From Cupriavidus sp. D39 (GTDB lineage: Bacteria > Pseudomonadota > Gammaproteobacteria > Burkholderiales > Burkholderiaceae), in contig NZ_JAPNLE010000009.1 of NCBI RefSeq assembly GCF_026627925.1, positions 868,001-932,000 of the forward strand: a DNA stretch of 64,000 nucleotides, in the 5' to 3' direction. Position numbers and translations under genes: made by a program. Position 1 is the first letter of the stretch; each line of letters begins with the position of its first letter. Below the pieces are notes generated by a model. The model saw nothing but the letters and a program-made list of their open reading frames with translations. It did no database searches and was not told where the DNA came from. This document shows, piece after piece, positions 8,067 to 17,768 of this stretch.

Positions 8067-9002
8067 TTAAGCAGTGGTTTCACCGCTTCCGAACTCTGTG
8101 GCGTGGAGTTTCACGAAGTCGTGCATGCTCGTCGGAGCCTTGCCGGTGAGCCTGAACAGATCGTCGGTCATGCGGTCGTATCTTCCCTGCGCATGAAGTT
8201 TGGCCATTACGGCGAGGTGCTTGACGAGATGCGCTGGCACGCCTGCTTCGCGAAGCTTTTCGGTCCACGCCGAAACCGGCACGTCGCGGTAGCGGATCGT
8301 CCGGCCGAGTGCCTCGGAAAAGGCACGCGCGTAGTGTTCGAGATCGGCCGACTCATATCCGGTCAGGTTATATACACTGCCGATGTGCGGCGCCGGGTCG
8401 TCGAGGATGACGGATACGGCGTGCGCCACATCGATGGCTGAGATCGGCGAGGTGCGACTGCTGCCTAGCGGCAACACGAGTTCATCGTGGTCACGCACGC
8501 CTGCATCGGCGAGACGCAGAAAGAAACCTTCGAGAAAGACCGTGGGTCGCACAGTGACGACCGGCAACCCCGACCATGCCAATACCTGCTCGGCAAGCCA
8601 GTGCAGCTTGTGCTGAGGGCTGTCGGTGGTCTCCGTGATGCTCATTTCGGTGACCGTCATCTGCGACATGTTCACGAAGGCCTCGACGCCGTGATGACGC
8701 GCCACCGACGCGACGTTGACCGTCGCCTCCAGATAGGCCGACGAGATCGACATACCAAAGTAGATGCGCGAGCAGCCTTCAACTGCGCGATGCATCGAAG
8801 CGAGATCGGTCAGATCGCCCACCATGACCTCGGCGCCAAGCCGGCGCAGATCCTCGGCGCGCTCATCTTCACGCCGAACAAGCGCACGCACTTTATGCCC
8901 CTTGGCAATGAGCATTTCAGTGACGTTGCGACCGATGCCACCGATAGCGCCCGCCGCTCCGGTGACGAGAATCGGTCGATCATGCGTAGATTGAATCGTC
9001 AT
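8067..9002 (-). CDS. NmrA-like NAD(P)-binding protein
   Basis: A 311-residue atypical short-chain dehydrogenase of the NmrA/HSCARG type. The nucleotide-binding loop VTGAAGAIGGIGRNV is near residue 13, and VRALVRREDERAEDLRRLGAEVMVGDLTD follows the usual NmrA pattern. No SDR Tyr-Lys catalytic pair is evident, as expected for a redox-sensing or quinone/NADPH-binding member. It is the last gene of a minus-strand run with the alpha/beta hydrolase and the nitrilase, 153 bases after the former. Its substrate is unknown. Confidence 0.8.
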   Translation of the reverse strand: MTIQSTHDRPILVTGAAGAIGGIGRNVTEMLIAKGHKVRALVRREDERAEDLRRLGAEVMVGDLTDLASMHRAVEGCSRIYFGMSISSAYLEATVNVASVARHHGVEAFVNMSQMTVTEMSITETTDSPQHKLHWLAEQVLAWSGLPVVTVRPTVFLEGFFLRLADAGVRDHDELVLPLGSSRTSPISAIDVAHAVSVILDDPAPHIGSVYNLTGYESADLEHYARAFSEALGRTIRYRDVPVSAWTEKLREAGVPAHLVKHLAVMAKLHAQGRYDRMTDDLFRLTGKAPTSMHDFVKLHATEFGSGETTA

Positions 9003-9155
9003 ATCGTTTACCTCTTCGTTGCGTTCAAACGGATCGAAATCCGGCGGCCCTCACGACCTCTGTTGTTGTGCACGCCTGATGTCGCGTCACGAATATATGC
9101 ATGCACACTTAAAGACGACATTCGTCCGGATAGCGTGACTTCTCGGATCGTCTGT

Positions 9156-10208
9156 TCAATGTTGATGATCGCCTTGCAGGAAATCAAGCATCGTTCTGGC
9201 GACGCGTTCCGGCTGCTCTTCCTGGATAAAGTGACCGCTGTTCTCCACATTGACTGCCGTGAGATTCGCCGCTTTTTGGCCGACGACTTTCTTCATCCAT
9301 CCGTAGGCCGGGCCACCCATCGCAAGGACCGGCATTTGCAGCGTGGCGTAAGTCTTGTTGTCGAGCACGTCCTGGGGGAAAGCCTGATACCACGCGTTGC
9401 TTGCGCGGATCGCGTCGGCGGTGTTATATGCCCGCTCATACACTGCGCGGTCTCGCGCATCCACCGCGCCCGCATCCACCAGGAAATAGTTGAAGATCCA
9501 GTCCTGTTCCACCCGGATGTGTCCCGCGAGAAGCTTTTCCGGCAGCCCCTGGACCTGGTTGAACGCGAACCACCACAGATACGCGCGTGCCGTGCCCAGC
9601 TTGTCGCCAAACGCGCCTTGCGCGGGCAGCAGCGGGAACGACATCAGGCTGTCGTCGGGGTGCGGCAACTCTATCATCACTAGCTTGTCGGTCGCTTGCG
9701 GGTAGTTCTCCGCATAGGCGAAAGCCACGGCCGAGCCGATGTCGTGTCCGGCGACGCTGGCCTTGTCATAGCCCAATGATTGCACCAGTTCATGGATATC
9801 CTTCGACATGGTCTTCTTGTCGTACCCGTCGGCGGGCCTCGACGACGACCCCATGCCGCGCAGGTCAACGGCGATGACGGTGTAATGCTCGGCGAGCGTC
9901 GGCATGACCTTGTGGAACGTCCACCAGGTCTCCGGCCAGCCGGGCAGCAGCACCAGCGGTTCGCCCTTGCCGCCGACGACGTAGTGCAACCGCACGCCGT
10001 TGACCTCGGCGTAGCGGTTCCTGAATCCGGCTAGCGATTTCACCAGGGCCGCGTCGGATACGGCGGCGACCTTGGCCGTAGCGGTCTTGTGTACCACCGC
10101 TACATCAGTGCGGACTTGAGTCTTCGCCTGCGCGAAACTCGGAAAAGCGGTTAGCACAAGAGCGGCTATCGCGGCGCTCGCAGCGCCAATTCTGGCAATG
10201 ACTTTCAA
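9156..10208 (-). CDS. Exported alpha/beta hydrolase, epoxide-hydrolase type
   Basis: Alpha/beta-hydrolase of about 350 residues with an N-terminal signal peptide (ARIGAASAAIAALVLTAF, cleavage after FAQA). The oxyanion region LLPGWPETWWTFHKVMP, the nucleophile elbow VAGHDIGSAVA with Asp as nucleophile, and SGHFIQEEQPE with the catalytic His are those of epoxide hydrolases/haloalkane dehalogenases. A TTG start at 10208 is preferred, since GGAG sits seven bases before it. The upstream GTG at 10256 would overlap the nitrilase stop and lacks a site. It probably shares a transcript with the nitrilase gene, 44 bases upstream, and with the NmrA-like gene. Confidence 0.8.
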   Translation of the reverse strand: MKVIARIGAASAAIAALVLTAFPSFAQAKTQVRTDVAVVHKTATAKVAAVSDAALVKSLAGFRNRYAEVNGVRLHYVVGGKGEPLVLLPGWPETWWTFHKVMPTLAEHYTVIAVDLRGMGSSSRPADGYDKKTMSKDIHELVQSLGYDKASVAGHDIGSAVAFAYAENYPQATDKLVMIELPHPDDSLMSFPLLPAQGAFGDKLGTARAYLWWFAFNQVQGLPEKLLAGHIRVEQDWIFNYFLVDAGAVDARDRAVYERAYNTADAIRASNAWYQAFPQDVLDNKTYATLQMPVLAMGGPAYGWMKKVVGQKAANLTAVNVENSGHFIQEEQPERVARTMLDFLQGDHQH

Positions 10209-10252
10209 AGTGCATCTCCATCGATTTATAGGGACTAAATAAGTCGACCTGT

Positions 10253-11245
10253 TCACGAAATCGCGGTGCGCAGATCGTCCGGGTTTTGTTCAGCGCTCGA
10301 TGGGTCGTGCACAGGGCGTTGATGAACATGTGCCGTGGGCGTGCGGTCGATCAACAGACTGAGCAGTTCCGGCCGGTTGTAGTGGCCGGCCGAATCCATC
10401 AACAACTTGCGTCGGTCGATCAGTGCAAAATCGAGGTCGGCGATGACTTCACCCTCACCCGACCGGAGCGGTTCACCGATCAACATGCCATCGGGGGTCA
10501 CGATCGTGGTGAAGCAACCGCCGGAGATCGGGCCGATCTCGCAGCCTGTGTCCTTCATGATTTGCGCCTGCTGATCGGCATCCAGCCAGGCCGTTGCATT
10601 GACGACGAAGCAGCCGGACTCAAGCGCGTGCTGGCGGATATTGATTTCCATTCTTTGCGCAAACCCTTCACCGAACGCAGAACCCGGATACATCGCCGAA
10701 TGGATCTGCTCGCCGTCGGCGATCATCGCGTAGCGCGCCAGCGGATTGTTGTGCTCAAAGCAAGCCAGTTGCCCAATGCGACCGACCTTGCTGTCGACCG
10801 CGCACAGACCCGATCCGTCCCCCTGGCCCCAGACCATTCGCTCGAAATGGGTCGGTGTGATCTTGCGGCGGCGTTGGATCAAGGTGCCGTCGGCATCGAA
10901 CAACAATTGAGTGTTGTAGATAGTTCCGCCGTCACGCTCGTTGACGCCGATCGACACCACCATGCCAGCCTTTCTGGCTGCCTCGCCGATTGCATCGGTT
11001 GCGGGAGACGGTACTGTCACGGCCTGGTCGAGCAACCTCAGATGCTCGGTGCCGGACAAAAGCTGTATCGGCGTCTGGACTGCGGAGAAATACGGATAGT
11101 AGGGCACCACGGTCTCCGGGAAGGTGGCGAACTGCACACCCATCTGACCAAGCTCGTGGATCTTCTGCACGACCTTCTCGACGGTCCCTTCGCGGCTGTA
11201 GAGAACCGGGCTGATCTGGACGGCGGCGGCTTTGACGACTTTCAT
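10253..11245 (-). CDS. Nitrilase
   Basis: Carbon-nitrogen hydrolase of the true nitrilase branch, about 330 residues, converting a nitrile to the acid and ammonia. The catalytic triad is visible: Glu in TFPETVVPYYPYFSAV (near 44), Lys in RRRKITPTHFERMVWGQGDG (near 128) and Cys in GQLACFEHNNPLARY (near 162). The Cys-x-Glu-His context marks nitrilases rather than amidases. The ATG at 11245 has AAGGAG six bases upstream; the longer open frame has no such site. First gene of the run with the hydrolase and NmrA-like genes, with a MarR regulator just upstream on the same strand. Confidence 0.9.
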   Translation of the reverse strand: MKVVKAAAVQISPVLYSREGTVEKVVQKIHELGQMGVQFATFPETVVPYYPYFSAVQTPIQLLSGTEHLRLLDQAVTVPSPATDAIGEAARKAGMVVSIGVNERDGGTIYNTQLLFDADGTLIQRRRKITPTHFERMVWGQGDGSGLCAVDSKVGRIGQLACFEHNNPLARYAMIADGEQIHSAMYPGSAFGEGFAQRMEINIRQHALESGCFVVNATAWLDADQQAQIMKDTGCEIGPISGGCFTTIVTPDGMLIGEPLRSGEGEVIADLDFALIDRRKLLMDSAGHYNRPELLSLLIDRTPTAHVHQRPVHDPSSAEQNPDDLRTAIS

Positions 11246-11327
11246 TACGAACTCCTTGATGACTATGATAGGAGGGGCACGGAGCGCCCTGCTACGCTGC
11301 ATATGCAACATTGGTGACTAAAGAAAA

Positions 11328-11789
11328 TTATGTGCGACGCGGCAGTTCGCCCGCCACGCCCATGAGCGCATTGGCACCAACCGCTCCGAGGAGGGTCGTG
11401 CCTTTAGTCTGGGCAGCCGACCACGCGGACGCGGCGCTACGGAGCAATGTTTTGCCTTCTTCCGTCGGCGAAAGGGCGCGACTGCGACCATCGTTTCCCG
11501 GGACGTCTTCGGAGACCAGCCCCTGCGAGATGAGCGGCCGCAAATTCCTTGTCAGCGTCGACCGATCGTGAAAATTCCTGCGCCCGAGGTCCGACCGGCT
11601 GAGTGGGGCAAACTCGACGATCAGTACAAGCAGGGTGAATTGACAGGCATTTATGCCGAAGGGCCGTAGCTGCTCGTCGTAGATGGCAGTCAAGACCCTG
11701 GAAATTTGCCGCGTACGCGTCAGCAGACAGTTCCGCGCAATCTCGCTGCTCACGTCATCTTCCACTTTGTGTTGAACGTCTAAAATCAT
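11328..11789 (-). CDS. MarR-family transcriptional regulator
   Basis: About 153 residues with a winged-helix core. NACQFTLLVLIVEFAPLSRSDLGRRNFHDRSTLTRNLRPL is the recognition region, and GNDGRSRALSPTEEGKTLL is the wing and following helix typical of MarR. The ATG at 11789 is preferred to a TTG thirteen codons upstream. It lies 82 bases before the nitrilase start on the same strand, so it may head that operon or control it from the intervening region. The effector is unknown; a nitrile, phenol or acid would fit. Confidence 0.85.
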   Translation of the reverse strand: MILDVQHKVEDDVSSEIARNCLLTRTRQISRVLTAIYDEQLRPFGINACQFTLLVLIVEFAPLSRSDLGRRNFHDRSTLTRNLRPLISQGLVSEDVPGNDGRSRALSPTEEGKTLLRSAASAWSAAQTKGTTLLGAVGANALMGVAGELPRRT

Positions 11790-12104
11790 GCTCGACTCAT
11801 GTTGTTTATGCGATACGTTGAAGGACAAATTTCGGAGTGTCAGCGAATCCTCCGGCCTAAACGAGCGTGGCTCAGACGGCTACGCTGCTCTGCAAACTCA
11901 CTACTCGATGGACGTATTTGATCGCGTAGACGTATCCCGCATGTGTCGAGCAAAGGCGGCTTTTATGAGCTTTCGTGTCACGGCCCTCAGCAAATACATT
12001 GCGATACGAAGCTAAACCACCGCGTCAGCGACACCTGTCCGAAGTTCACGTGCCTTTTCGCGGCGCCGACGTGCCAGTCGCGAATAAGCTGGGCGCCCAA
12101 ACGG
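11790..12104. other. Stretch without a recognised gene
   Basis: About 315 bases between the MarR gene and the end of the next minus-strand gene. It should hold the MarR promoter at its left end. No coding sequence with a recognisable domain was seen. Confidence 0.4.
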
Positions 12105-12539
12105 TCAGCTGCGGCCCGCATTCACGGCGTCGGCGTCCGGTCCGCTCAGATAGAGGTCACGGAACCGCTCGTCAACCCGTTCCCGCATCAGTTTCGAAAA
12201 CAGCATCGCCGCATTCAGCGGGCGATGATTGATCACCACAGAGTCGGCTTCGCCCTGTTCGTTCAGGTGCGCCACGAGCAGAGTTTCAATCGGTACACCC
12301 TGAATCTGCGCGCGGTAGGACTCCATATACAGGCCGTTGCCGATCTCGCCCTTGTAGCTGTGATGTTGGAACTCGTAGAGTGAGACCGCGTGCTTGATCA
12401 CAGACAGGATGTTCGCCCGCCCTTGGACCGGACGCTTCAGGACAGTCGCCTCAAGCGTCGCATCGTCGGCCAACCTGGCCAGCCAGAGCGGCGGCCCACC
12501 TGCAGGAGCCAGGACTGGTGCCGTATCGTTGAATTTCAT
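12105..12539 (-). CDS. Nuclear-transport-factor-2-like protein of unknown function
   Basis: A 144-residue protein starting at the ATG at 12539, with AAGGA before it. The pattern of an N-terminal helix, YEFQHHSYKGEIGNGLYMESYRAQIQGVPIETLLVAHLNEQGEADSVVINHRPL, and a final strand resembles SnoaL/NTF2-like small-molecule-binding folds. The fold call is tentative, as no catalytic residues can be assigned. It follows the tautomerase gene by 83 bases on the same strand and is probably co-transcribed with it, opposite a GlxA-type regulator. Confidence 0.6.
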   Translation of the reverse strand: MKFNDTAPVLAPAGGPPLWLARLADDATLEATVLKRPVQGRANILSVIKHAVSLYEFQHHSYKGEIGNGLYMESYRAQIQGVPIETLLVAHLNEQGEADSVVINHRPLNAAMLFSKLMRERVDERFRDLYLSGPDADAVNAGRS

Positions 12540-12621
12540 GTCGGGTTTTCCTTCGGTTGTATGAACGTTGGCAGCGGGCGCGGGCATCCGCTCCCGCACC
12601 GCTGCACTACATGTGACGCTG

Positions 12622-13155
12622 TTACGACCTGGCACTTCTAGAGCTAATGGCATCAACGGCGGCTTCCAGCGTGATGCGTGCCTTTTCGCGCCGTCTCCGC
12701 GCGAGTCGTTCCTCGCCGACGCTGCATTCGGACTCACCGGCCAGTAGCGCATGAATGGCGGGCAGCCTGAAGATTGCGCCGCGACTGCCCCAGGTACCGT
12801 CCGGAATTTCTGTTGGAAAGACCCATACCCGCGATGCGACCTCGTCGAACGGTCGGCCCTCGGCGCGGGCGACCGCTTCCGTGACGGCTTTAACCAGCGC
12901 GTTACGCGACTCGTCGGTGTATTGCCCCTCGGGCGCCGAAGGAATAATCCGGTAGCGTACTGCCTTCGAGCGCTCTCCTCCGACGAATACCGCGGCCGGT
13001 CGGTGGAGATGAAACACAGTTACGCTCTGCGCAACCGGATTGCCCGGGTCGTACCCTTCCGCTTTGATCAGGATGTCAGTCAGTTCTTTGACCAGACGTG
13101 CTTCCGCTTCAGGCGTCAAGGCACCTTCCGGCCACAGTGCGTCGATCATTGGCAT
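12622..13155 (-). CDS. Tautomerase-family protein (4-oxalocrotonate tautomerase-like)
   Basis: About 177 residues beginning Met-Pro (MPMIDALWPEGALTPEAEARL). The second-position proline would become the catalytic amino-terminal base of the tautomerase superfamily. Two 4-OT-like segments follow each other, the second around PEGQYTDESRNALVKAVTEAVARAEGRP, suggesting a fused-dimer member like cis-CaaD/MSAD relatives. The C-terminal basic tail (RLARRRREKARITLE) is unusual. It probably forms an operon with the following NTF2-like gene. The 110 bases to the divergent GlxA-type gene should contain both promoters. Substrate unknown. Confidence 0.75.
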   Translation of the reverse strand: MPMIDALWPEGALTPEAEARLVKELTDILIKAEGYDPGNPVAQSVTVFHLHRPAAVFVGGERSKAVRYRIIPSAPEGQYTDESRNALVKAVTEAVARAEGRPFDEVASRVWVFPTEIPDGTWGSRGAIFRLPAIHALLAGESECSVGEERLARRRREKARITLEAAVDAISSRSARS

Positions 13156-13264
13156 GGTGTCACTCCTTCTTCAGGTGTCTCGGTTCGCCGATCATCGGCC
13201 TTTACGGGCAGACCTGGAAGTGGCAGTATTGCCATCATTCGAGGAATATCAGACACATACGCAA

Positions 13265-14305
13265 ATGATCACGATCCGGATCTGGGTCTATGACGGAATT
13301 CTGGCATCCGGCGTCGCGGGACCCATCGACGTCCTCAACGCCGCCAATCACCTGAGTGCACGGGAAGTCGCACATAGTCGCCATCCTTCCCCCATGTTCA
13401 CCTGGCGCGTGGAATCGCTGGACGGAGGACCGGTCAAGGCCGCATCGGGCCAGAGCATTTCCGTGGACGGGAAAATCGATCCACGCAAGCGTGCAGACGC
13501 CATTCTGATAACGGCCCCTTTTTTCTCCAACATGGACGAATTCATCGGCCGCCGGAAGCAGTTGAATGCGCTGTCGTCCGCGCTACGGCGCCAAAGCGAG
13601 GCTGGCGCCGTGCTGGCCGCATACTGCACCGGCAACTACCTGCTTGCCGAGGCGGGCTTGCTGGACGGCCGGGTCGCCACGACACACTGGGCCACTGCGG
13701 CGGACTTCGCCCGACGCTATCCGCGCGTCGAGCTTCGGGCCTCGGAGATCCTGACCGCGCAAGATCGCATCATCTCGGGCGGCTCTGTGACGTCGTATCT
13801 CAATCTCGCCGTGCGGCTGGTCGAAACGTTCGCGGGCGAGAAGCTTGCCGCGATGACCGCCAAGTCGCTATTGATCGACATGAACCGGACTTCCCAAGCT
13901 TCTTACGCGAAGCTTCTCGACGAACACGGACATGCCGATCCGCTCGTCGCACGAGCTCAACAGCGCATGGAGGCGACCCTGCAGCAGGGGTTTCGGCTGA
14001 GCGAGCTTGCCGAGTGGCTCGCTGTCAGCGAGCGGACGCTTAACCGGCGTTTCAAGCTGGCAGTAGGCCTCGCGCCATTGACGTATCTGCAGAACCTGCG
14101 CATCGAAGTAGCCAAACAGTTGCTGGAATCAAGGCCCATTGGCCTTGAAGTGGTCAGTCAACGCGTCGGCTATGGTGACCTCAGCACATTCCGACAACTG
14201 TTCAAGCGCAAGACCGGTCTTTCGCCGAGCGAATATCAAATGCGATTCGCGCGCACGTCGATCACGGACGATACAGAAAGCAAGTCGCACAGCTTTCTCG
14301 ATTAG
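13265..14305 (+). CDS. GlxA-family transcriptional regulator (DJ-1/PfpI + AraC HTH)
   Basis: A 346-residue two-domain regulator. Residues about 1-180 are a DJ-1/PfpI amidotransferase-like sensor domain with the nucleophile-elbow region AAYCTGNYLLAEAGLLDGR and THWATAADFARRYP. Residues about 225-330 are an AraC-type double HTH, ending DLSTFRQLFKRKTGLSPSEYQ. The ATG at 13265 begins the domain directly; the longer frame adds no homology. It is transcribed away from the tautomerase gene, a typical layout for a regulator of the divergent operon. Confidence 0.9.
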   Translation: MITIRIWVYDGILASGVAGPIDVLNAANHLSAREVAHSRHPSPMFTWRVESLDGGPVKAASGQSISVDGKIDPRKRADAILITAPFFSNMDEFIGRRKQLNALSSALRRQSEAGAVLAAYCTGNYLLAEAGLLDGRVATTHWATAADFARRYPRVELRASEILTAQDRIISGGSVTSYLNLAVRLVETFAGEKLAAMTAKSLLIDMNRTSQASYAKLLDEHGHADPLVARAQQRMEATLQQGFRLSELAEWLAVSERTLNRRFKLAVGLAPLTYLQNLRIEVAKQLLESRPIGLEVVSQRVGYGDLSTFRQLFKRKTGLSPSEYQMRFARTSITDDTESKSHSFLD

Positions 14306-14918
14306 CAATCCGCAACGCCGCAAAGACGGGATGCCCCGGAACCGATCCAGGATGCCGTTGATTGCACAAATCGATGCACAGCCTTGACTCTGGATTGGCC
14401 GATCTTGCGACAGACGAGCTCGACGCTCGATCCCCGATTTCCGTGGTGATGCTCGTGTGTTCCATTACCTACCTCCGCCACGATCCATTTGCCACGACCT
14501 TGCCTTCCCAGTACGACATTGGCCAAGCGAAATTACTGAAACCAGCTAGACACGCGACGCCAGGATGGCCGATGACGCAATGTTCGTCTCGACGAATCGA
14601 ATGGCCGTTTGCCGAGTGGACCCGACGTCCGAACGCCCGAGCGATGACGTGGGCGATTGGCGCTTCATGGCTCCGATCTGAGCCATTGCCCGGTGTCGCA
14701 TAGTCATCACACAAGACCAGCTTCGTGGTGGACTCGCACAGGCGGCCCTACCGAGGCCCGTCATTGAGGCCGTGGCCTGGTCAAACGGCTCACGCGCGTC
14801 ATGACGTTGCCCGTCTGCGTCTACCACCGCCTTCATCGCCACAACGGCGAGATAGTCTGCCCGCGTTGCCTGCCTCTCCAAGAAGACCGGCGGCGCAGCG
14901 GTCCAGTACGCTCTCTAG
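14306..14918. other. Stretch without a recognised gene
   Basis: About 610 bases between the convergent GlxA-type and metallo-hydrolase genes. Open frames of up to about 110 codons exist on both strands, but none shows a known domain, a good start or repeat structure. It may be decayed sequence. Confidence 0.4.
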
Positions 14919-15887
14919 TCAAAGAATGAAACGCTTCCCTACCGCCGAAGATACGACTCGATCCTTGAACCGTGTTGCCAGTGCGCGCATTGCCCGCCAA
15001 CCGGTGCAATGCGCGCCGGCGATCAGACTAAGATTGAACTGTTCTAGCGCTTCGACAGTGTCTGGAATGATGCTTTCTGTTGCACCTGACAAATGGAAGC
15101 CGCCTAGTACCCCGTAGATCGGGACGTCAGGGAAGCGATTGCTTGCATGAGTTAATACGTCGATGAGACCTGCGTGCGAACAGGCTGTAAAAACAAACAA
15201 ACCCTTGTTAGCGATATGCACGGCAACAAATCGTTCATCCACGAGGAGTTCGTCCAACTCCCATTCGCCGTCAGGGCCAAGCCTGTGCTGGCCAGGCATA
15301 CCTCGCTCGAAGCTTGTCACGCGCGGGATTTCACCGCTAACGTAGAATGATTTCGACAGAACCGCCTGTTCAGCTCTCGTAATAATTAGTTCTGCACCGT
15401 TACCAGCAAGCACCTGCTGGTTTGGAATATCCTCCATCGGCATCATGCGGCCCTGCGGATTCTTGACCGCTCGCGATGCGAACATTTCTGGATGCATATA
15501 GGTTGGGACAGGCTTTCCACCGTTTGCCAAAGTTATCATCTGCAGTGCCCGTGGCATCGCTGCTGCATGATCCCAATGTCCATGTGAAAGCACCATCGCG
15601 CCGACCTTGCCAAGGTCGAGGTCGAGCCTGACGATGTTACGTTCGAATACCCACTCGTCAGGCCCCGTATCAAACAGAAGTGAGTGCGACGTGTCGCCAA
15701 CACGGGCTGTAATCAGGCAAGACAAGCCGTGAGCGGCGCAACAAAGACATTCTCCGCCGAGCCATTTCATCCTGCGCCGCCAGGCGCCGGCAACCTCCGT
15801 TTCCACATACTTTGGATTTGATGAAAGGATATCGGTCACGTTATCGACTATGACCGCAATCTCCAGGCTGTCGATCGGCTCAATCAT
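14919..15887 (-). CDS. MBL-fold metallo-hydrolase (RFAP-synthase-like)
   Basis: A 322-residue metallo-beta-lactamase-fold protein. The metal motif is MVLSHGHWDHAAAMPRAL (HxHxDH, near residue 105); ACSHAGLIDVL and the late GAHCTGW supply further ligands. The architecture resembles the 7,8-dihydropterin-6-methyl-4-aminobenzene-5'-phosphate synthase-like branch, whose members are often of unknown substrate. The start at 15887 has an ideal AAGGAGG seven bases before the ATG. The gene stands alone between two gene-poor stretches. Confidence 0.85.
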   Translation of the reverse strand: MIEPIDSLEIAVIVDNVTDILSSNPKYVETEVAGAWRRRMKWLGGECLCCAAHGLSCLITARVGDTSHSLLFDTGPDEWVFERNIVRLDLDLGKVGAMVLSHGHWDHAAAMPRALQMITLANGGKPVPTYMHPEMFASRAVKNPQGRMMPMEDIPNQQVLAGNGAELIITRAEQAVLSKSFYVSGEIPRVTSFERGMPGQHRLGPDGEWELDELLVDERFVAVHIANKGLFVFTACSHAGLIDVLTHASNRFPDVPIYGVLGGFHLSGATESIIPDTVEALEQFNLSLIAGAHCTGWRAMRALATRFKDRVVSSAVGKRFIL

Positions 15888-16267
15888 ATCCGCCTCCTTA
15901 GCAGGCTGTTTCCAGGTAGATTCCAAGCTCACAATGAGCGGCTGGTGTAGGTCGCGATCCGACCGGGCCGAGACGGTCCGGTCGCTGGATCCTGACCTGA
16001 TTCAATTCTCGGAGGACCGAGACATCGCGTGGGGACGGTGCGCCCTCACGGATCAGGTTGTCGCGCCTGGGAACCGCGAGACTGAAGGCCGCAGAAAGGG
16101 TAACGTGACCCCTCGAAACCTTGAGAATTGGCGCTTCTACACAACCGTGACCGATTACTGCCGACTGCATCGGGCAGTAGCCGGCCGGCACCTGGAGCGG
16201 ACGCTCATCGTGCCCGCTCAGATCGTCAACAATCAGGCATTCAACGTTTGCCGTTGCTGCTTGCGAC
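15888..16267. other. Stretch without a recognised gene
   Basis: About 380 bases before the metallo-hydrolase gene. It should contain that gene's promoter. No coding sequence with a recognisable domain was seen on either strand. Confidence 0.4.
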
Positions 16268-16950
16268 CTAACGCCGACGACCCTTGAACTCCAAATTGAT
16301 TTCGGTACCGAGCACCTTGCGTGGCGAACAGTCGCCGCGAGAGCCCGACCTGATCAGTCCCGCAGCAAACCTTCCGCCAAAAAGTGCTTCCCGGACTCGC
16401 GGGCGACCAGCCACGCGTTGCTGAAACGCGGTGATAGCGGGCAGCCGCGATAAATCCAGGCCAACGTGCTTTGCCCAATTTTTTACCGTAAAAAGATAGG
16501 CGTCGGCTGCCGAGAATTGCTCTCCCAGCAACCATTTCTGGGACGTCAGGGATCGCTCCAGCAATGCATAGTATTTTAAGAGTACTTCTTGCCTTTTTCT
16601 GCGGATCAGTTCTGGCGTATCGGGATTGAAGAGCGGGGCGTAACTCGTGTGCAAATCAGAATTAATGAAACCAAGCCATTCCTGCAGGCGGTACCGCGCC
16701 ATCGTCCCATTGCGAGGAACGAGATCGCGTTCTGGCTTCAAGTCCGCGAGGAACTGCATGATTGCAGGACCTTCCGTAAGAAAACTCCTGTCGTCCAGTT
16801 CGAGCACTGGAACGTTTCCCTTTGGATTGATTGTGAAAAAGTCGATTTCGCCTTGCGTGCGCTTCGTCGAAATGTCCACCTTTTCGAGTTCAATTGCGAT
16901 ACCGACTTCGCGTGCGACGCAAGCGAGCACGCTCCCGGCGAGTATAGGGC
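16268..16950 (-). pseudogene. Glutathione S-transferase, damaged N-terminus
   Basis: The body is a cytosolic GST: thioredoxin-fold strand IELEKVDISTKRTQGEIDFFTINPKGNVPVLELDD with the cis-Pro and the SFLTEGPAIMQFLADL glutathione-site region, then an all-helical domain with WLLGEQFSAADAYLFTVKNW. The expected first strand and catalytic Ser/Cys segment (LYSPGACLLASHA) are present only in another frame, so there is a frameshift near 16925, and the start codon is missing. At about 16950 the sequence passes directly into an unrelated monooxygenase fragment on the other strand. The gene is probably dead unless a GTG inside the body is used. Confidence 0.7.
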
Positions 16951-17325
16951 GAGTCGGACCTGAGCGACGAGACCGTTCTGAGCAAGATTCGTGTTCTGGT
17001 CGGTGACCCGAATCTCGAGGTCGAGCTTGTGCGGAAATCAGTTTGGTATGTGAACCAGGCATACGCGACGTCGTATTCAAAGGGAGGTGTGTTCTGCGGC
17101 GGCGACGCCACCCATCGTCATCCTCCATCGAGCGGCCTTGGCCTGGATACCTGCGTACAGGATGCGTTCAACCTTGCTTGGAAGATAGCGTACGTGGTCA
17201 AAGGCTACGCGGGCGAGCAGTTTCTAGAGAGCTATTCGTCGGAGCGCGCGCCTGTCGGCAAGCAGATTGTTCTGCGCGCGAATCAATCGCGGGGAGGTCC
17301 GTCGCGGCAAGAACGATGTTGGTGT
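16951..17325 (+). pseudogene. FAD-dependent aromatic monooxygenase (PheA/TfdB type), internal fragment
   Basis: About 120 residues of a flavoprotein hydroxylase. The conserved FAD-ribityl motif GGVFCGGDATHRHPPSSGLGLDTCVQDAFNLAWKIAYVVKG is intact, followed by SYSSERAPVGKQIVLRAN. This is the phenol 2-monooxygenase / 2,4-dichlorophenol hydroxylase family. The N-terminal FAD site and the C-terminal domain are missing, and the left edge abuts a broken GST gene. A remnant of an aromatic-degradation operon. Confidence 0.75.
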
Positions 17326-17768
17326 TAACGGGGGAGTACGCGTGAGCTTCTGACCGCTGCCCCGTAAGTGATGCATAACGAGTTGTCCCGAGGCCAGCCC
17401 ATCCGGTCACGGCCCTGCGCGGCAACCTGATTAAGCAGCATCGCATTTTCTCGCGGGTGTAGATCAACGCGCTGCGCCTACACCCCGGTTCTACATCATC
17501 AATGAGTACGCCAGGAGACACTCTAGTGATGATTTACCTTCTCGGATTTTTCTCTTCGAAGCGCTGTGGTTCTTCCCCTATAGAAAAGTCTTCCAAGCCG
17601 CTCGCTTTAGCGGTTACTACGCCTACTTGGCCTTGCTTCCTATAATCGGCCCCCTTGCTCTGCATTTGGATACTTGCGTATCGTCCCTGGCCTCTGAAGA
17701 CCAAGTTAGTTAGATCCTATTCACCTATGTGGTCTAGTACTAAACCGATGCCGCGCTAGTGGGAGGGA
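17326..17768. other. Stretch without a recognised gene
   Basis: About 440 bases with noticeably lower G+C in 17520-17760 than the flanks. No coding sequence, terminal repeat or RNA could be recognised. It lies between two gene fragments and is likely rearrangement debris. Confidence 0.4.

Noticed and set aside
8487..9683. Plus-strand frame of about 398 codons over the NmrA-like and hydrolase genes
   Set aside because: Antisense to two genes with clear motifs; no start site or domain of its own.
10286..11317. Plus-strand frame of 343 codons over the nitrilase gene
   Set aside because: Antisense of the nitrilase, whose Glu-Lys-Cys triad is unambiguous.
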